DNA of 64,000 nucleotides, taken from NCBI GenBank assembly GCA_963705155.1, contig CAVPJC010000013.1:186001-250000 (forward strand), given 5' to 3'. This stretch comes from CAVPJC01 sp963705155 (GTDB taxonomy: Bacteria > Chloroflexota > Anaerolineae > Anaerolineales > UBA4823). Under the pieces are notes generated by a model that did not search any database, was not told where the DNA came from, and saw only the letters and a program-made list of their open reading frames with translations. The translations under genes and the position numbers were made by a program. Numbering within the stretch: the first letter of the stretch is position 1; the number at the start of each line of letters is the position of its first letter. Below are positions 38,199-46,905 of this stretch, piece by piece.

Positions 38199-38951
38199 AC
38201 CCTGAAATAGCCGCGCTGCCCGAAATATTCCACCACTGGCAATTTGCTCCGAACGCCAGCGAGACTGAACTCGTATAGTATTGATGTCACAAGCGATACA
38301 CCGTCGCCGGCTGTTTGGAGCATTGATCTGCCCCCTGATAGCGATCACGCCCGTGAGGTTATGCAAATCGCAGATAGCGATGTACAAATCATGGCCCAGG
38401 TTGTGAACCAACTTCCAGACAGATTTGATGCGTTGGTAAAGAACGTTCAATTTGGTTCGGAAGATCCTTCTTTCGGCATTTCTTCCGATGATCAAACCAT
38501 GGCAAACCTGGAACTGCAGCGCTGGTTGGGGGCGTTTGACCCGCATGCGGTCTCTTTTGGAGCTGCAGGCCTTTCCTCTGCAGAAATTCGCGAGTCTGCG
38601 CTGGGTCTACAACAGGCGCTGCAAACGCTGACACACCAGGTGCAATACCTGGCCTGGGTGGAGACGCGGTCAGATGGCGCGCTCCTGGCGCGCAGCATTG
38701 TTGGTTGGGGGGGCAGCACAACCACCAGCCTGGGAAATTTATCGCTTGACAGGGTAAATTTGCACCGGGATTCGCTCCGGTTGGCTTTGTCCAGCCGGGT
38801 GGTGCTGCTGAACCTGGTTTTATCGGTGATCAGTGGGGCGGGCAAGATCTCGATGCTGATTGCTGCACCGGGAGGCGCTTTGTTGGCTTTGCCCGCTGCC
38901 TGGCGAATTGCTAATCGTATTCTTTCAGATGCTGCCCGGAACCGGCAGTAA
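38195..38951 (+). CDS. peptidase-operon protein with hydrophobic C-terminal segment (one frame break)
   Basis: About 251 residues from a GTG start. The N-terminus NPEIAALPEIFHHWQ joins by a one-base shift near 38270 to SIDVTSDTPSPAVW. The middle is soluble and helical (LQQALQTLTHQVQYLAWVE). The last 70 residues hold LALSSRVVLLNLVLSVISGAG and ISMLIAAPGGALLALPAAW, two hydrophobic stretches that could span or insert into a membrane. No family recognised. Next to a caspase-like peptidase it could be a membrane-acting effector or anchor; this is speculation from context. Confidence 0.62.
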
Positions 38952-38976
38952 ACATATTCGATAAGGAGTGAAAGAC

Positions 38977-39309
38977 ATGCCCAGTGAATTTGATAGCGCA
39001 ATGAAGACGATGACAGCGAGTGTTGTCAAGTATGTTCAGGATGCAGCCGTGCTGCAGGTTGAAACCCGTTATGTGGAAGTGAATTCGCAAGCCGCAGCGG
39101 ATTTCGACCAATCGAAACCCGCTGCGCGGACTACGATCCGCCTGGATGGGGACAGCGAAACGGTGATGCCGATGCGAAAGAATGAGGCCGGTTCGCTGGA
39201 GGTGGATGGCAGCTTGTTCGAACTTCACCAGCAGAATGTCAACACCGCCATCGAATACCGGGCGCGCATACTTAACGCCTTGCTCGGCACAATCTCGCAG
39301 CGTCGATAA
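38977..39309 (+). CDS. small soluble protein of the peptidase operon
   Basis: 110 residues starting MPSEFDSAMKTMTASVVKYV, with AAGGAG about nine bases upstream. It has an alpha/beta look: VETRYVEVNSQAAADFDQ, TTIRLDGDSETVMPMRK and a C-terminal helix ending LLGTISQRR. No known motif. It lies 25 bp after the preceding gene and 19 bp before the next, so it is firmly inside the operon. Unknown function. Confidence 0.68.
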   Translation: MPSEFDSAMKTMTASVVKYVQDAAVLQVETRYVEVNSQAAADFDQSKPAARTTIRLDGDSETVMPMRKNEAGSLEVDGSLFELHQQNVNTAIEYRARILNALLGTISQRR

Positions 39310-39328
39310 CCCGGTGATGGATTAACCC

Positions 39329-41505
39329 ATGGCGATCACACAAAACGTTCACTTCCAGTGGCAAAATCCTGAGCTGCGCAAGACAATCTACCCGTTTCGG
39401 GAAAAGAAGCTGCGCGATTTTCTGCTGATTTATGAAGAAATCGATTTGTGGAAATCGCAGGGTAAGCAAACGGTGGATCATTCTGCCGCAGATGCGCTGA
39501 AGCAGGAATACAACCGGTTGCAGCAGGCATTGATCCAGGCGCGGCAGGCCAAGATCCAGGCAGATCAGGCAATCGTTGTTCTGCAGCAAAAGCATCGGGT
39601 GCTATTGGGCAGTAAGGATATCCGGGTTCTGGTTCAGACAAAGATCGATCTCGAACGCAAGCTGGGTGAACAAAAAGCCAGGGTAACCAGCATAGAGCGT
39701 CGCAAAGATTGGTATGCCAAAAATGCCCCGGATCACCCATATTTTGATAAGTTTAACCGGGAGTATCTGGCTGCCAAACAAGCTTATGATCAGCTCTCCA
39801 ACGAATTCAACGGGATCCTGAGCAGATATAACTCCTCCCTTGCTCCTTACGAGCAAGAAGCAAAATTGCAGGAACAAACCCGCACAACTGCCCAGGCGAA
39901 AATTCGCACGCTGACCGATGAACTGCGCAAACTGCCCGCTCTGGATAAAGGCGCTGCCATCACCCCGCGCGCCATCGTTCAATGGCTAATGCAGAAAAGG
40001 GAACGGGAATTAGAGCAGCTCAATCACGACCAATTGTTGGAAAAAGTTCTGCAGCGTTTTGATAAGGAGCCGCTGCGATTCCCCAAGTGGCTGCAATACA
40101 TGGTGGTGCATTTTTCTGGAATGCGTTACAAAAGTTCACATGCCTCCTGGGCAGATCCGAAGGACCTGCTCGAGTCGCTCATGCTCGAAGAGCTGAAGGT
40201 GAAATACCAACAGACTCCGGCTGCAGTGTTAGAGAAGGAAGCCACCCAGCTTATTCCCGCCATTCAAAAGGAGCGAATTGGCATTGCGGCAGCACCACAG
40301 GCCAAAGCGTTGGATGGATTGGCTGCCTCCCTGGCAAATCCGTATACTCGGCAGAGTGCGCTGCTCAAATACCATTCCAGCAAAATCACAGATGAAATCA
40401 AAAGACTGGGTAATGCTGAAGTCCTCTCCCGGCTGAAGGCGCGTAAAGATCAATTTCCCGAATGGGCCTGGAAGGAAGTGGTAGCGCGCACCGACCTGCG
40501 CCTGGAAGTGCAGACGGAGAATTGGGAGACCTTGACTCCGCAGCAGGCACAGGCACGCTGGCAGGCCGAGAATGGCCATTGGCGTTTGTTGATGGATGCC
40601 TGGGAGAGAAAAGATATTACCGCATGGCGCAAGCAGCATGAGCAAACCCTCTCCCTGATTGTTTCCAGAGCAGTGTGTAATGAAATTGCAGAGCATATTC
40701 AACACCTGCGTGGCAACAAACCGGCTGCCGGATTGACAGCCAAACCCGATTGGTATCTGAGTGCACAAAAAAGAGATGCCGCCCGGTCGTACTTCCGTCG
40801 CCCGGGGGCAATTCCTGATCTGAAGAACGGGGCGAGCATCTTATTCCTGGGCTGGGTGGATCGCCAGCCCAATGCCTGGCAGATTGCCCGGCCTCTGCCC
40901 GGGATAGAGCTTTCACCGCCGCAAACGGTCACAGGCGAGAAGAAGAACAAACCTGCTGCCGTCGCCGCTACAAAGAGTGCTCAATGGCTGCGCTGGACTC
41001 ATGAGGCTACGGTTGTTGAAGTAGCTGAAATGGCTGGTGGAACCTATGTATTAACTTTTGAAACCGGGCAAATTGGATTAACCTCAGGCCCCTGGGTCGA
41101 ATGCTCAACCAATGGGATATATTTGTTGGTTTCGTCCCCCAAAATCCGGTTGCCCCTGCTAACCTGGATGCGATGCTTGATCGCAAGAAGATCCTCCAAA
41201 CCACTACGGGGGTATCCTTTGATCTTACATTTGATGAGGATGTGGAACCGGATATTCCGGGCATGAGCGAGATTCAATTGCGTTGGCAGAAGCTCACCCG
41301 CCGGCAAAAACAGGTTCTGGGATATTTATCTCAGGGATTTACATTGCGCGAGGCGGCTACGAAAATGGACACGTCGCTTGACACTGCGCGCCGGCATATG
41401 AATAACGCCATGGCCAGGTTTGGCATCCGCACCCAGGATGAGTTACGCTCTTTGCTTTCAGATTGGAGCTTTGAGTTTCCCGAACCTCAAACATCCAAAC
41501 GATAG
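39329..41505 (+). CDS. long coiled-coil protein with C-terminal LuxR-type HTH (one frame break)
   Basis: About 725 residues. Residues 50-230 are rich in Gln, Glu, Lys and Ala and predict long coiled coils. The middle contains WLQYMVVHFSGMRYKSSHASW and FPEWAWKEVVARTDLRLEV, and then a beta-rich domain (EATVVEVAEMAGGTYVLTF). A one-base shift near 41098 joins it to a tail that includes LTRRQKQVLGYLSQGFTLRE and an RRHMNNAMARFGI recognition helix, a LuxR/GerE-type HTH. It could be a scaffold that also regulates the operon; the function is not known. It ends 19 bp inside the convergent regulator gene. Confidence 0.7.
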
Positions 41506-42140
41506 CCAACACCGCGTATCGTTTTGATATACTGAGGATTACGCGGGTCATCTTCGATTGCCTGGCGCAGCCAACTGATGTGCACATCCATGGTGCGGGT
41601 GTCTTCCGTGTACTCTGTGCTCCACACCTGCTTGAAGAGTTGGGCTCGCTCCTGAACCTCACCAGGGTGCTGCAGGAGGATGCGCAGAAGGTGCGCCAAT
41701 CGAGGGGTAAGCCTGGCTTCCCGCCCCTGGCAGCGCACGCGTTTATGCTCCAGATCCAGACGAATGGCGCCAACATGCAGGATGTGGTCACCATCGCCGG
41801 GTAGAAATGGGGTGATACGATTCAGCAGCTTTCTTTGAGTAAAGGGCAGGCTGAGCACCACATTGGCGCAAGAATCCTCAATTGGTGGCAGGTCTTTACT
41901 GGTGATTACCAGAATTGGAAGTGTAGTCATTCGCTCGCGGATCGAACGACAGATGCGCTTGCCGGTTGTCCGCATGGAGGCTACGTGAATAACCACCAGA
42001 TCGGGGTCAATCTCGAGAAGACGCGCCAGAGCCGCACTGCCGGTTGCCACTACTTCAATTGAGTAGCCTTTCTTGCGCAATGCTGGGATAAAAGACGGGC
42101 TGTCAGCCCGTTTACCTTCGATCCAGAGTATTCTAACCAA
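41487..42140 (-). CDS. OmpR/PhoB-family regulator with degenerate receiver domain
   Basis: 217 residues: a receiver-like domain (about 1-115) and a C-terminal winged helix with LTPRLAHLLRILLQHPGEV, TMDVHISWLRQAIEDD and IKTIRGVGYRL, typical PhoB features. The receiver lacks the phosphate-accepting Asp: the strand reads DLVVIHVASM, with His where Asp is expected. The acidic pair at the start (LWIEGKRAD) and the late Lys (LSLPFT) are also altered. It therefore probably works without phosphorylation, responding to a ligand or partner. No histidine kinase is near. It reads divergently from the nuclease gene. Confidence 0.85.
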   Translation of the reverse strand: MVRILWIEGKRADSPSFIPALRKKGYSIEVVATGSAALARLLEIDPDLVVIHVASMRTTGKRICRSIRERMTTLPILVITSKDLPPIEDSCANVVLSLPFTQRKLLNRITPFLPGDGDHILHVGAIRLDLEHKRVRCQGREARLTPRLAHLLRILLQHPGEVQERAQLFKQVWSTEYTEDTRTMDVHISWLRQAIEDDPRNPQYIKTIRGVGYRLDV

Positions 42141-42298
42141 TGTTCAATCCCTTGCTCAGCATTTTTAACAATCGGATATCCCCAAATGTAAATGCTATGT
42201 TAAAAGGATTATACACGTGATTTTAAAAACAGGCAAATCTTTTATTGAATTATTTTGGTGATTATCAGGTTAAGTTCGATTGACCCATAAATGTTTGT

Positions 42299-42327
42299 TT
42301 GCAAGGCGGCCTCGCACGTGTTAGAAT
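42299..42327 (+). promoter_or_regulatory. promoter of the bifunctional nuclease/dnaB region
   Basis: TTGCAA (42299-42304) and TAGAAT (42322-42327) with exactly 17 bp between them, 30 bp before the start codon at 42357. It lies in the 216-bp divergent gap to the regulator gene. Confidence 0.6.
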
Positions 42328-42356
42328 AATAACTGCTATGGAGGCATGAGCCCATT

Positions 42357-42940
42357 ATGTCTGATATGGTGGAAGTCGTCATCGATAGTATTCGAGTCAG
42401 CCTGATGTCGCAGCAAAAATCGTTATTTTGCGTGAATCGAACGCAGAACGCTATTTGCCGATTTGGATTGGCGTCTATGAAGCGGAAGCGATCACAATCG
42501 CATTGCAAGAAGTCGAAGTAGCGCGTCCGCTGACACACGATCTGCTAAAAAATGTTTTTACCGCGTTCAACGCTCGTATCGTGCGTGTTGAAGTCTCAGC
42601 GATGCGCGATGATACTTTTTATGGCAATATTGTGGCCGAAGTGAATGGCCGGACAATGAATGTGGATGCACGCCCATCAGACGCCCTCAACCTGGCAGTG
42701 CGTGCGCATGTTCCCATTTTTGTGGCACGCCAGGTAATGGATTCGGTGGGTATCACACCTGAGGAGGATCTGCAGGAAACAGAACGCGGTGAAAACAAAC
42801 CTGCACTTGAAAAGCCCGCAGCGCCGGCGGCACCAACGGAAGAAAGTGAAGAACGACTGTCTGTTTTTGAAGATTTCCTGGAAAAATTGGACCTCGATGA
42901 CACCGAAGATGAAGAGGGCGGAGACAAAGAAGAAGAATAG
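42357..42940 (+). CDS. bifunctional nuclease (BFN/DUF151) family protein (one frame break)
   Basis: About 194 residues. It starts MSDMVEVVIDSIRVSLMSQQK, then continues after a missing A in an AAAAA run near 42415 as IVILRESNAERYLPIWIG. The DUF151 core has EAEAITIALQEVEVARPLTHDLL and DARPSDALNLAVRAHVPIFV. A poorly conserved acidic tail follows. Members are called bifunctional nucleases from plant work, but their bacterial role is unclear. GGAGG lies 12 bases before the ATG. It precedes dnaB by 119 bp. Confidence 0.88.
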
Positions 42941-42968
42941 GCGCGCCCAGGCGATAGCATTGACCCAT

Positions 42969-43005
42969 GATACCGGGGTTTGCCTGTCTGGCTGTCCCCG
43001 GTATC
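42969..43005 (+). other. hairpin between nuclease and dnaB genes
   Basis: GATACCGGGG pairs with CCCCGGTATC (10 bp) around a 17-base loop. Only a short TTAAT follows, so it is at best a weak terminator or an mRNA-stability hairpin before dnaB. Confidence 0.5.
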
Positions 43006-43059
43006 TTAATCAAGAACGTCGGAAACAAGAGACAACCGGTTTGATCTTCAGGTGGAAGT

Positions 43060-44439
43060 ATGAATGACTTGATGCCACCCGAGCAAGAAACAACCTCAAC
43101 TGTATCGGTGGTGCCACACAGCAACGAAGCAGAAGAAGCTGTCATTGGGTCTGTGTTGATTAACCCTGAGGCCTATTACGATGTAGCAGCTTTTCTGCGA
43201 AGCGAAGATTTTTACATTCACCGGCACCGCTGGATATGGGAAGCCTTTACCCGCTTGCACGAACGCCGAGTACCGCTGGATTTCCTGACGGTTTCCGATG
43301 AACTCGACCAGGTGGGCCAGCTGGGCGAGATTGGAGGGCCGGCGTATCTATCCGCCTTAATTAATAATGTCCCCACTTCATTGCATGCCGAGGCATACGG
43401 GCGAATCATTGAAGCGAATTCGATCCGGCGGCGCATGATTACGGCTGCCAATGATATTGCCCGCCTGGCATATGAAGAAGGCCGGGGGGTTGACAGTGTG
43501 ATGGATGAAGCTGAAAAAGCTGTTTTTGGTGTCAGCGAGAGACGCCTGACACGTGATTTGCAGCCGATTCAACAGGTACTGAGTGATTATTACGATCGCA
43601 TTGATCAGCTTGCCAGCCGCGGCGAGGATATATACGGAGTGCCGACCGGCTTTATCGATCTGGATCGATTATTGATGGGCCTGCAATCCTCCGATTTTAT
43701 CATTGTCGCCGGACGTCCTGGTATGGGCAAGACGGCTTTCATGCTTTCGGCAGCTAAAAATGCCGCCCAAATCCATAAAAAACATGTGGCTGTGTTTTCG
43801 CTGGAGATGTCCAGCGAGCAGCTTGTCCAGCGCCTGATTTCGCAGGAAACCGGAATTGATTCCCAACGCTTGAGAACCGGTAAATTGAACGAAGATGAAT
43901 GGCCGGTTTTCACCCATGCGATTGAGGTGCTGAGTGATACGCGCATTTTTCTGGATGATACCCCGGCGCTTACACCGCTGCAATTGCGGACAAAATGCCG
44001 CCGGCTTCATCTTGAATTTGGTCTCGATCTGGTGGTTGTTGATTATCTGCAATTGATGTCCAGCGGGTCGCGGTCGGAAAACCGTGTGCAGGAAGTATCT
44101 TATATCTCCAGAAACCTGAAAGTCCTGGCACGTGAGCTGAATGTGCCGGTTCTGGCTGCAGCCCAGCTCTCGCGAGCTGTCGAACAACGCTCCGACAAGG
44201 AGCCCCAGCTTTCTGACCTGCGGGAATCGGGCAGTTTGGAGCAAGACGCAGATATTGTTATGTTTATCCATCGCCCGGAGCTGTATGAAAAAGATGCTTC
44301 CAAACAGAATATTGCCCAGATCAAAATTGCAAAACACCGCAATGGCCCGGTGGGGATGGTTGAATTAATCTTCCGCAGTAATCTTGCAAAATTCGAAAAT
44401 GCAGCGACACGCATGGTGGATCTTTCCCGGGTCGGGTAG
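43060..44439 (+). CDS. dnaB: replicative DNA helicase DnaB
   Basis: 459 residues, normal length and no intein. The N-terminal DnaG-interacting domain has HSNEAEEAVIGSVL. The RecA-like motor has PTGFIDLDRLLMGLQ, Walker A GRPGMGKTAFML, Walker B LVVVDYLQLM and the C-terminal DLRESGSLEQDADIVMFI arginine-finger region. It unwinds DNA at the replication fork as a ring hexamer. It is followed after 8 bp by a DnaD-like gene and then a loader-like ATPase gene, so the three probably form a primosome operon. Confidence 0.97.
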   Translation: MNDLMPPEQETTSTVSVVPHSNEAEEAVIGSVLINPEAYYDVAAFLRSEDFYIHRHRWIWEAFTRLHERRVPLDFLTVSDELDQVGQLGEIGGPAYLSALINNVPTSLHAEAYGRIIEANSIRRRMITAANDIARLAYEEGRGVDSVMDEAEKAVFGVSERRLTRDLQPIQQVLSDYYDRIDQLASRGEDIYGVPTGFIDLDRLLMGLQSSDFIIVAGRPGMGKTAFMLSAAKNAAQIHKKHVAVFSLEMSSEQLVQRLISQETGIDSQRLRTGKLNEDEWPVFTHAIEVLSDTRIFLDDTPALTPLQLRTKCRRLHLEFGLDLVVVDYLQLMSSGSRSENRVQEVSYISRNLKVLARELNVPVLAAAQLSRAVEQRSDKEPQLSDLRESGSLEQDADIVMFIHRPELYEKDASKQNIAQIKIAKHRNGPVGMVELIFRSNLAKFENAATRMVDLSRVG

Positions 44440-44447
44440 GGTGGCTG

Positions 44448-45155
44448 ATGGCGCAATTTCAAGGTTTCCCTGAAGGTAAAACTCACCAGACCCCCATACC
44501 GGATTTATTTTTTCGGGATTTATTAGCGCTTATCGATGATCTGGGTGAGCTGAAATTGACGTTGTATTTTTTCTGGCGTTTAGACCAAATGGAAGGTAAC
44601 TTTCGCTACTTGCGTCGGGAGGACCTCCTTAATGATGAGGAATTTATGAGGGGCTTCGGCGCCGGTGAGAGCCAACGGGTCAGTGTCCTGGATGGTGCGT
44701 TGGAAATGGGTGTGTCGCGCGGTACGATATTGATTGCCCGCGTCAAACCGCACGGAAAAGAAGAAGAGCTTTATTTCCTAAATACACCTCGCGGGAGAGC
44801 CGCGGTGCAGGCGGCGGCACGTGGTGAGCTGCAATTCGGGTTGGAAGACCGTCTGCAGCCGGTACCGCAAACTGAGGCGCCCAATATTTACAGGTTATAT
44901 GAAGAAAATGTTGGCCCATTAACCCCTTTGATTGCTGATGCACTGCGGGACGCAGAAAATACCTATCCAGCCAGTTGGCTTGAGGAGGCTTTTCGTATAG
45001 CCGTTGAAAATAATGCCAGAAATTGGCGATATATTCAAGCAATTTTGAATCGTTGGCAGACAGAAGGTCGGGATGAGCGAAAAAATCGACAGGACTCTGA
45101 AAAAGATCGCCGGCGGTATGTCGAAGGCGAATTCGCCGACTACATCGAACACTGA
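44448..45155 (+). CDS. DnaD-domain replication protein
   Basis: 235 residues. The N-terminal half is winged-helix-like (FFRDLLALIDDLGELKLTLY). The C-terminal DnaD/DnaB_2 domain has IYRLYEENVGPLTPLIADAL, YPASWLEEAFRIAVENNARN and WRYIQAILNRWQTEG. It ends with the usual RYVEGEFADYIEH tail, showing the 3' end is right. In Firmicutes such proteins remodel DNA at origins and recruit the helicase loader; the position between dnaB and a loader gene supports that here (inference). Confidence 0.88.
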   Translation: MAQFQGFPEGKTHQTPIPDLFFRDLLALIDDLGELKLTLYFFWRLDQMEGNFRYLRREDLLNDEEFMRGFGAGESQRVSVLDGALEMGVSRGTILIARVKPHGKEEELYFLNTPRGRAAVQAAARGELQFGLEDRLQPVPQTEAPNIYRLYEENVGPLTPLIADALRDAENTYPASWLEEAFRIAVENNARNWRYIQAILNRWQTEGRDERKNRQDSEKDRRRYVEGEFADYIEH

Positions 45156-46495
45156 GTGGAATATCCGTCAGGCAGGGTTGGCTGGCGATCCAGACTGCCC
45201 AATATGCAGCGGCGTTGGGTATTTGCGCGCCGATCTCCCGGTGGGACATCCTGAATTCGGCCGGCTGCAGGTCTGCACCTGCCGGCACGGGCAAATAAGC
45301 CAACAGGTGCACCAGCGGCTGTTTTCACTGAGCAACCTGGACGAGCTGCGCCACCTCACTTTTGACAGTTTTCAACCGCGGGGCCGGGTGGGTCTGTGGC
45401 CGCACCAGGCTGAATCACTCGAAAGGGCACACAACCAGGCATTCCAGTTCGCCCGAGGGTTGAACGGCTGGCTGCTGCTTCAAGGCAAGTATGGGTGTGG
45501 TAAAACCCACCTGGCGGCTGCGATTGCGAATTTTGCCGTCGATATGGGCGTGCCTACCTTGTTCATTACGGTCCCCGACCTGTTGGATACACTCCGCTTT
45601 GCCTACAGTGATCCGGGCGTCACCTTCGAACAGCGCTTTGACGAAATCCGCCGGGCTGCGTTGCTTGTGTTGGATGATTTTGGGACGCAAAATGCGACCC
45701 CCTGGGCACAGGAAAAACTTTTTCAGATCTTGAATTTTCGCTATATCAATCACCTGCCCACGGTTATTACAACCAATCTGGCCCTGGAAGAAATTGAGGG
45801 GCGCATTCGTTCCAGGCTTGAAGATCCTGATCTGGTAACATCTGTGAAGATTTTAGCGCCAGATTACCGCCGGCCAGCCGGTGATAGCGATCAACCGGAA
45901 TTATCGATCCTGGATTTATTGCATGATAGAACCTTTGCCAGTTTCGATTTACGAAAAGGCGAAAACCTGCCTGCTGCGGAGCTTAAGACCCTCGAAAAGG
46001 CATTTAAAGGCAGCGCGTGACTATGCTGAACATCCGCTTGGCTGGTTGGTGTTGACCGGACCCTACGGCAGTGGTAAAACCCACCTGGCAGCCGCGATCG
46101 CCAATCACCGGGCGGAACTGGGCGCACCGCCTCTTTTTGTGGTTGTCCCCGATTTGTTAGATCACCTGCGGGCAACCTTCAGCCCTTCCAGCAGCATCAG
46201 TCTGGACCGGCGCTTCGAAGAGGTGAGGACTGCTTCTCTACTCATTCTTGATGATCTCGGCACCCAATCGATGACACCCTGGGTGCGTGAAAAGCTTTAC
46301 CAACTGTTCAATTATCGTTACAATGCTGAACTTCCGACGGTGATCACCACAGCCGACACCTTTGACGATATGGATCCTCGTTTGCGCAGCCGTATGTTGG
46401 ATACCCGGCTGTGTACAATCTATGGTATCACGGTGCCGTCTTACCGCGGTACACCGTTACAAAAACCTGCTCGCAGATCTGTTGGCAGGAAATAA
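45073..46495 (+). CDS. DnaC/IstB-like helicase loader with two AAA+ modules (one frame break)
   Basis: About 473 residues after joining two frames at 46006-46010, where an extra G ends the first frame at KAFKGSA and its removal reads KAARDYAEHPLGW. The N-terminus has a zinc-ribbon pattern CPIC...CTC. Module 1: GKYGCGKTHLAAAIAN, LLVLDDFGTQ, TVITTNL. Module 2: TGPYGSGKTHLAAAIAN, LLILDDLGTQS, TVITTADT. The two are clearly duplicated. Loaders normally have one such module. It overlaps the end of the DnaD gene by 83 bases from this start (AGAAGG upstream); a start at 45118 would shorten that overlap. Confidence 0.85.
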
Positions 46496-46520
46496 TCAAC
46501 ACACAAGAGGTCAACAAATA

Positions 46521-46709
46521 ATGGAATCGAAGCCCATTTGTATCTACTGTGAATGCACTTCCGAGGTGGTGCCGCTTATTTCGATGATTTACCAGGAGAA
46601 ACCATTGTGGATTTGCCCACAGCATTTGCCCATTCTGATCCATAAACCAGCTCAACTGGCGGATAGACTGCCGGGTATTGAATTGCTGGGGGAAACAGAT
46701 CACCCGTAG
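46521..46709 (+). CDS. 62-residue putative zinc-binding protein
   Basis: It begins MESKPICIYCEC and has WICPQHLPILIHKP in the middle. The CxxC pair, the later Cys and His make a zinc-ribbon-like set. The C-terminus (LADRLPGIELLGE) looks like a short helix. It is 25 bp after the loader gene and just before a terminator, so it is the last gene of the primosome operon. No family name is known to me. Confidence 0.7.
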   Translation: MESKPICIYCECTSEVVPLISMIYQEKPLWICPQHLPILIHKPAQLADRLPGIELLGETDHP

Positions 46710-46740
46710 ACCGGTGCGTGTTTTGGGTTCACCCAACCAG

Positions 46741-46788
46741 GAGAGCAACGAGCGCAGTGCGCTTTTTGTTGCTCTCCTTTTCTTTTTA
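46741..46788 (+). terminator. intrinsic terminator of the dnaB operon
   Basis: GGAGAGCAAC pairs with GTTGCTCTCC (10 bp) with a nested GCGC stem in the loop, followed by TTTTCTTTTT. Confidence 0.92.
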
Positions 46789-46790
46789 AG

Positions 46791-46810
46791 GGTGATTTTA
46801 AAATCACCCC
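46791..46810. promoter_or_regulatory. perfect 20-bp palindrome upstream of the oxidase operon
   Basis: GGGTGATTTTAAAATCACCC is a perfect inverted repeat without spacer, three bases after the terminator tract and about 95 bp before the first oxidase-operon ORF. It could be an operator for a dimeric regulator, or a second hairpin. No T tract follows. Confidence 0.55.
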
Positions 46811-46905
46811 TCTGTGTTACTGAATTCCCATCCTTTTTGTGTTGGGTTGGTGGATGACATAATGGATCATATTTGGTAAATTATGTCTGGAAAAACTCGC
46901 CACAT

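Noticed and set aside
38195..38951. Bacterial gasdermin
   Set aside because: Size and peptidase neighbour fit, but the N-terminal region does not show the gasdermin pattern as I know it; not claimed without a structure model.
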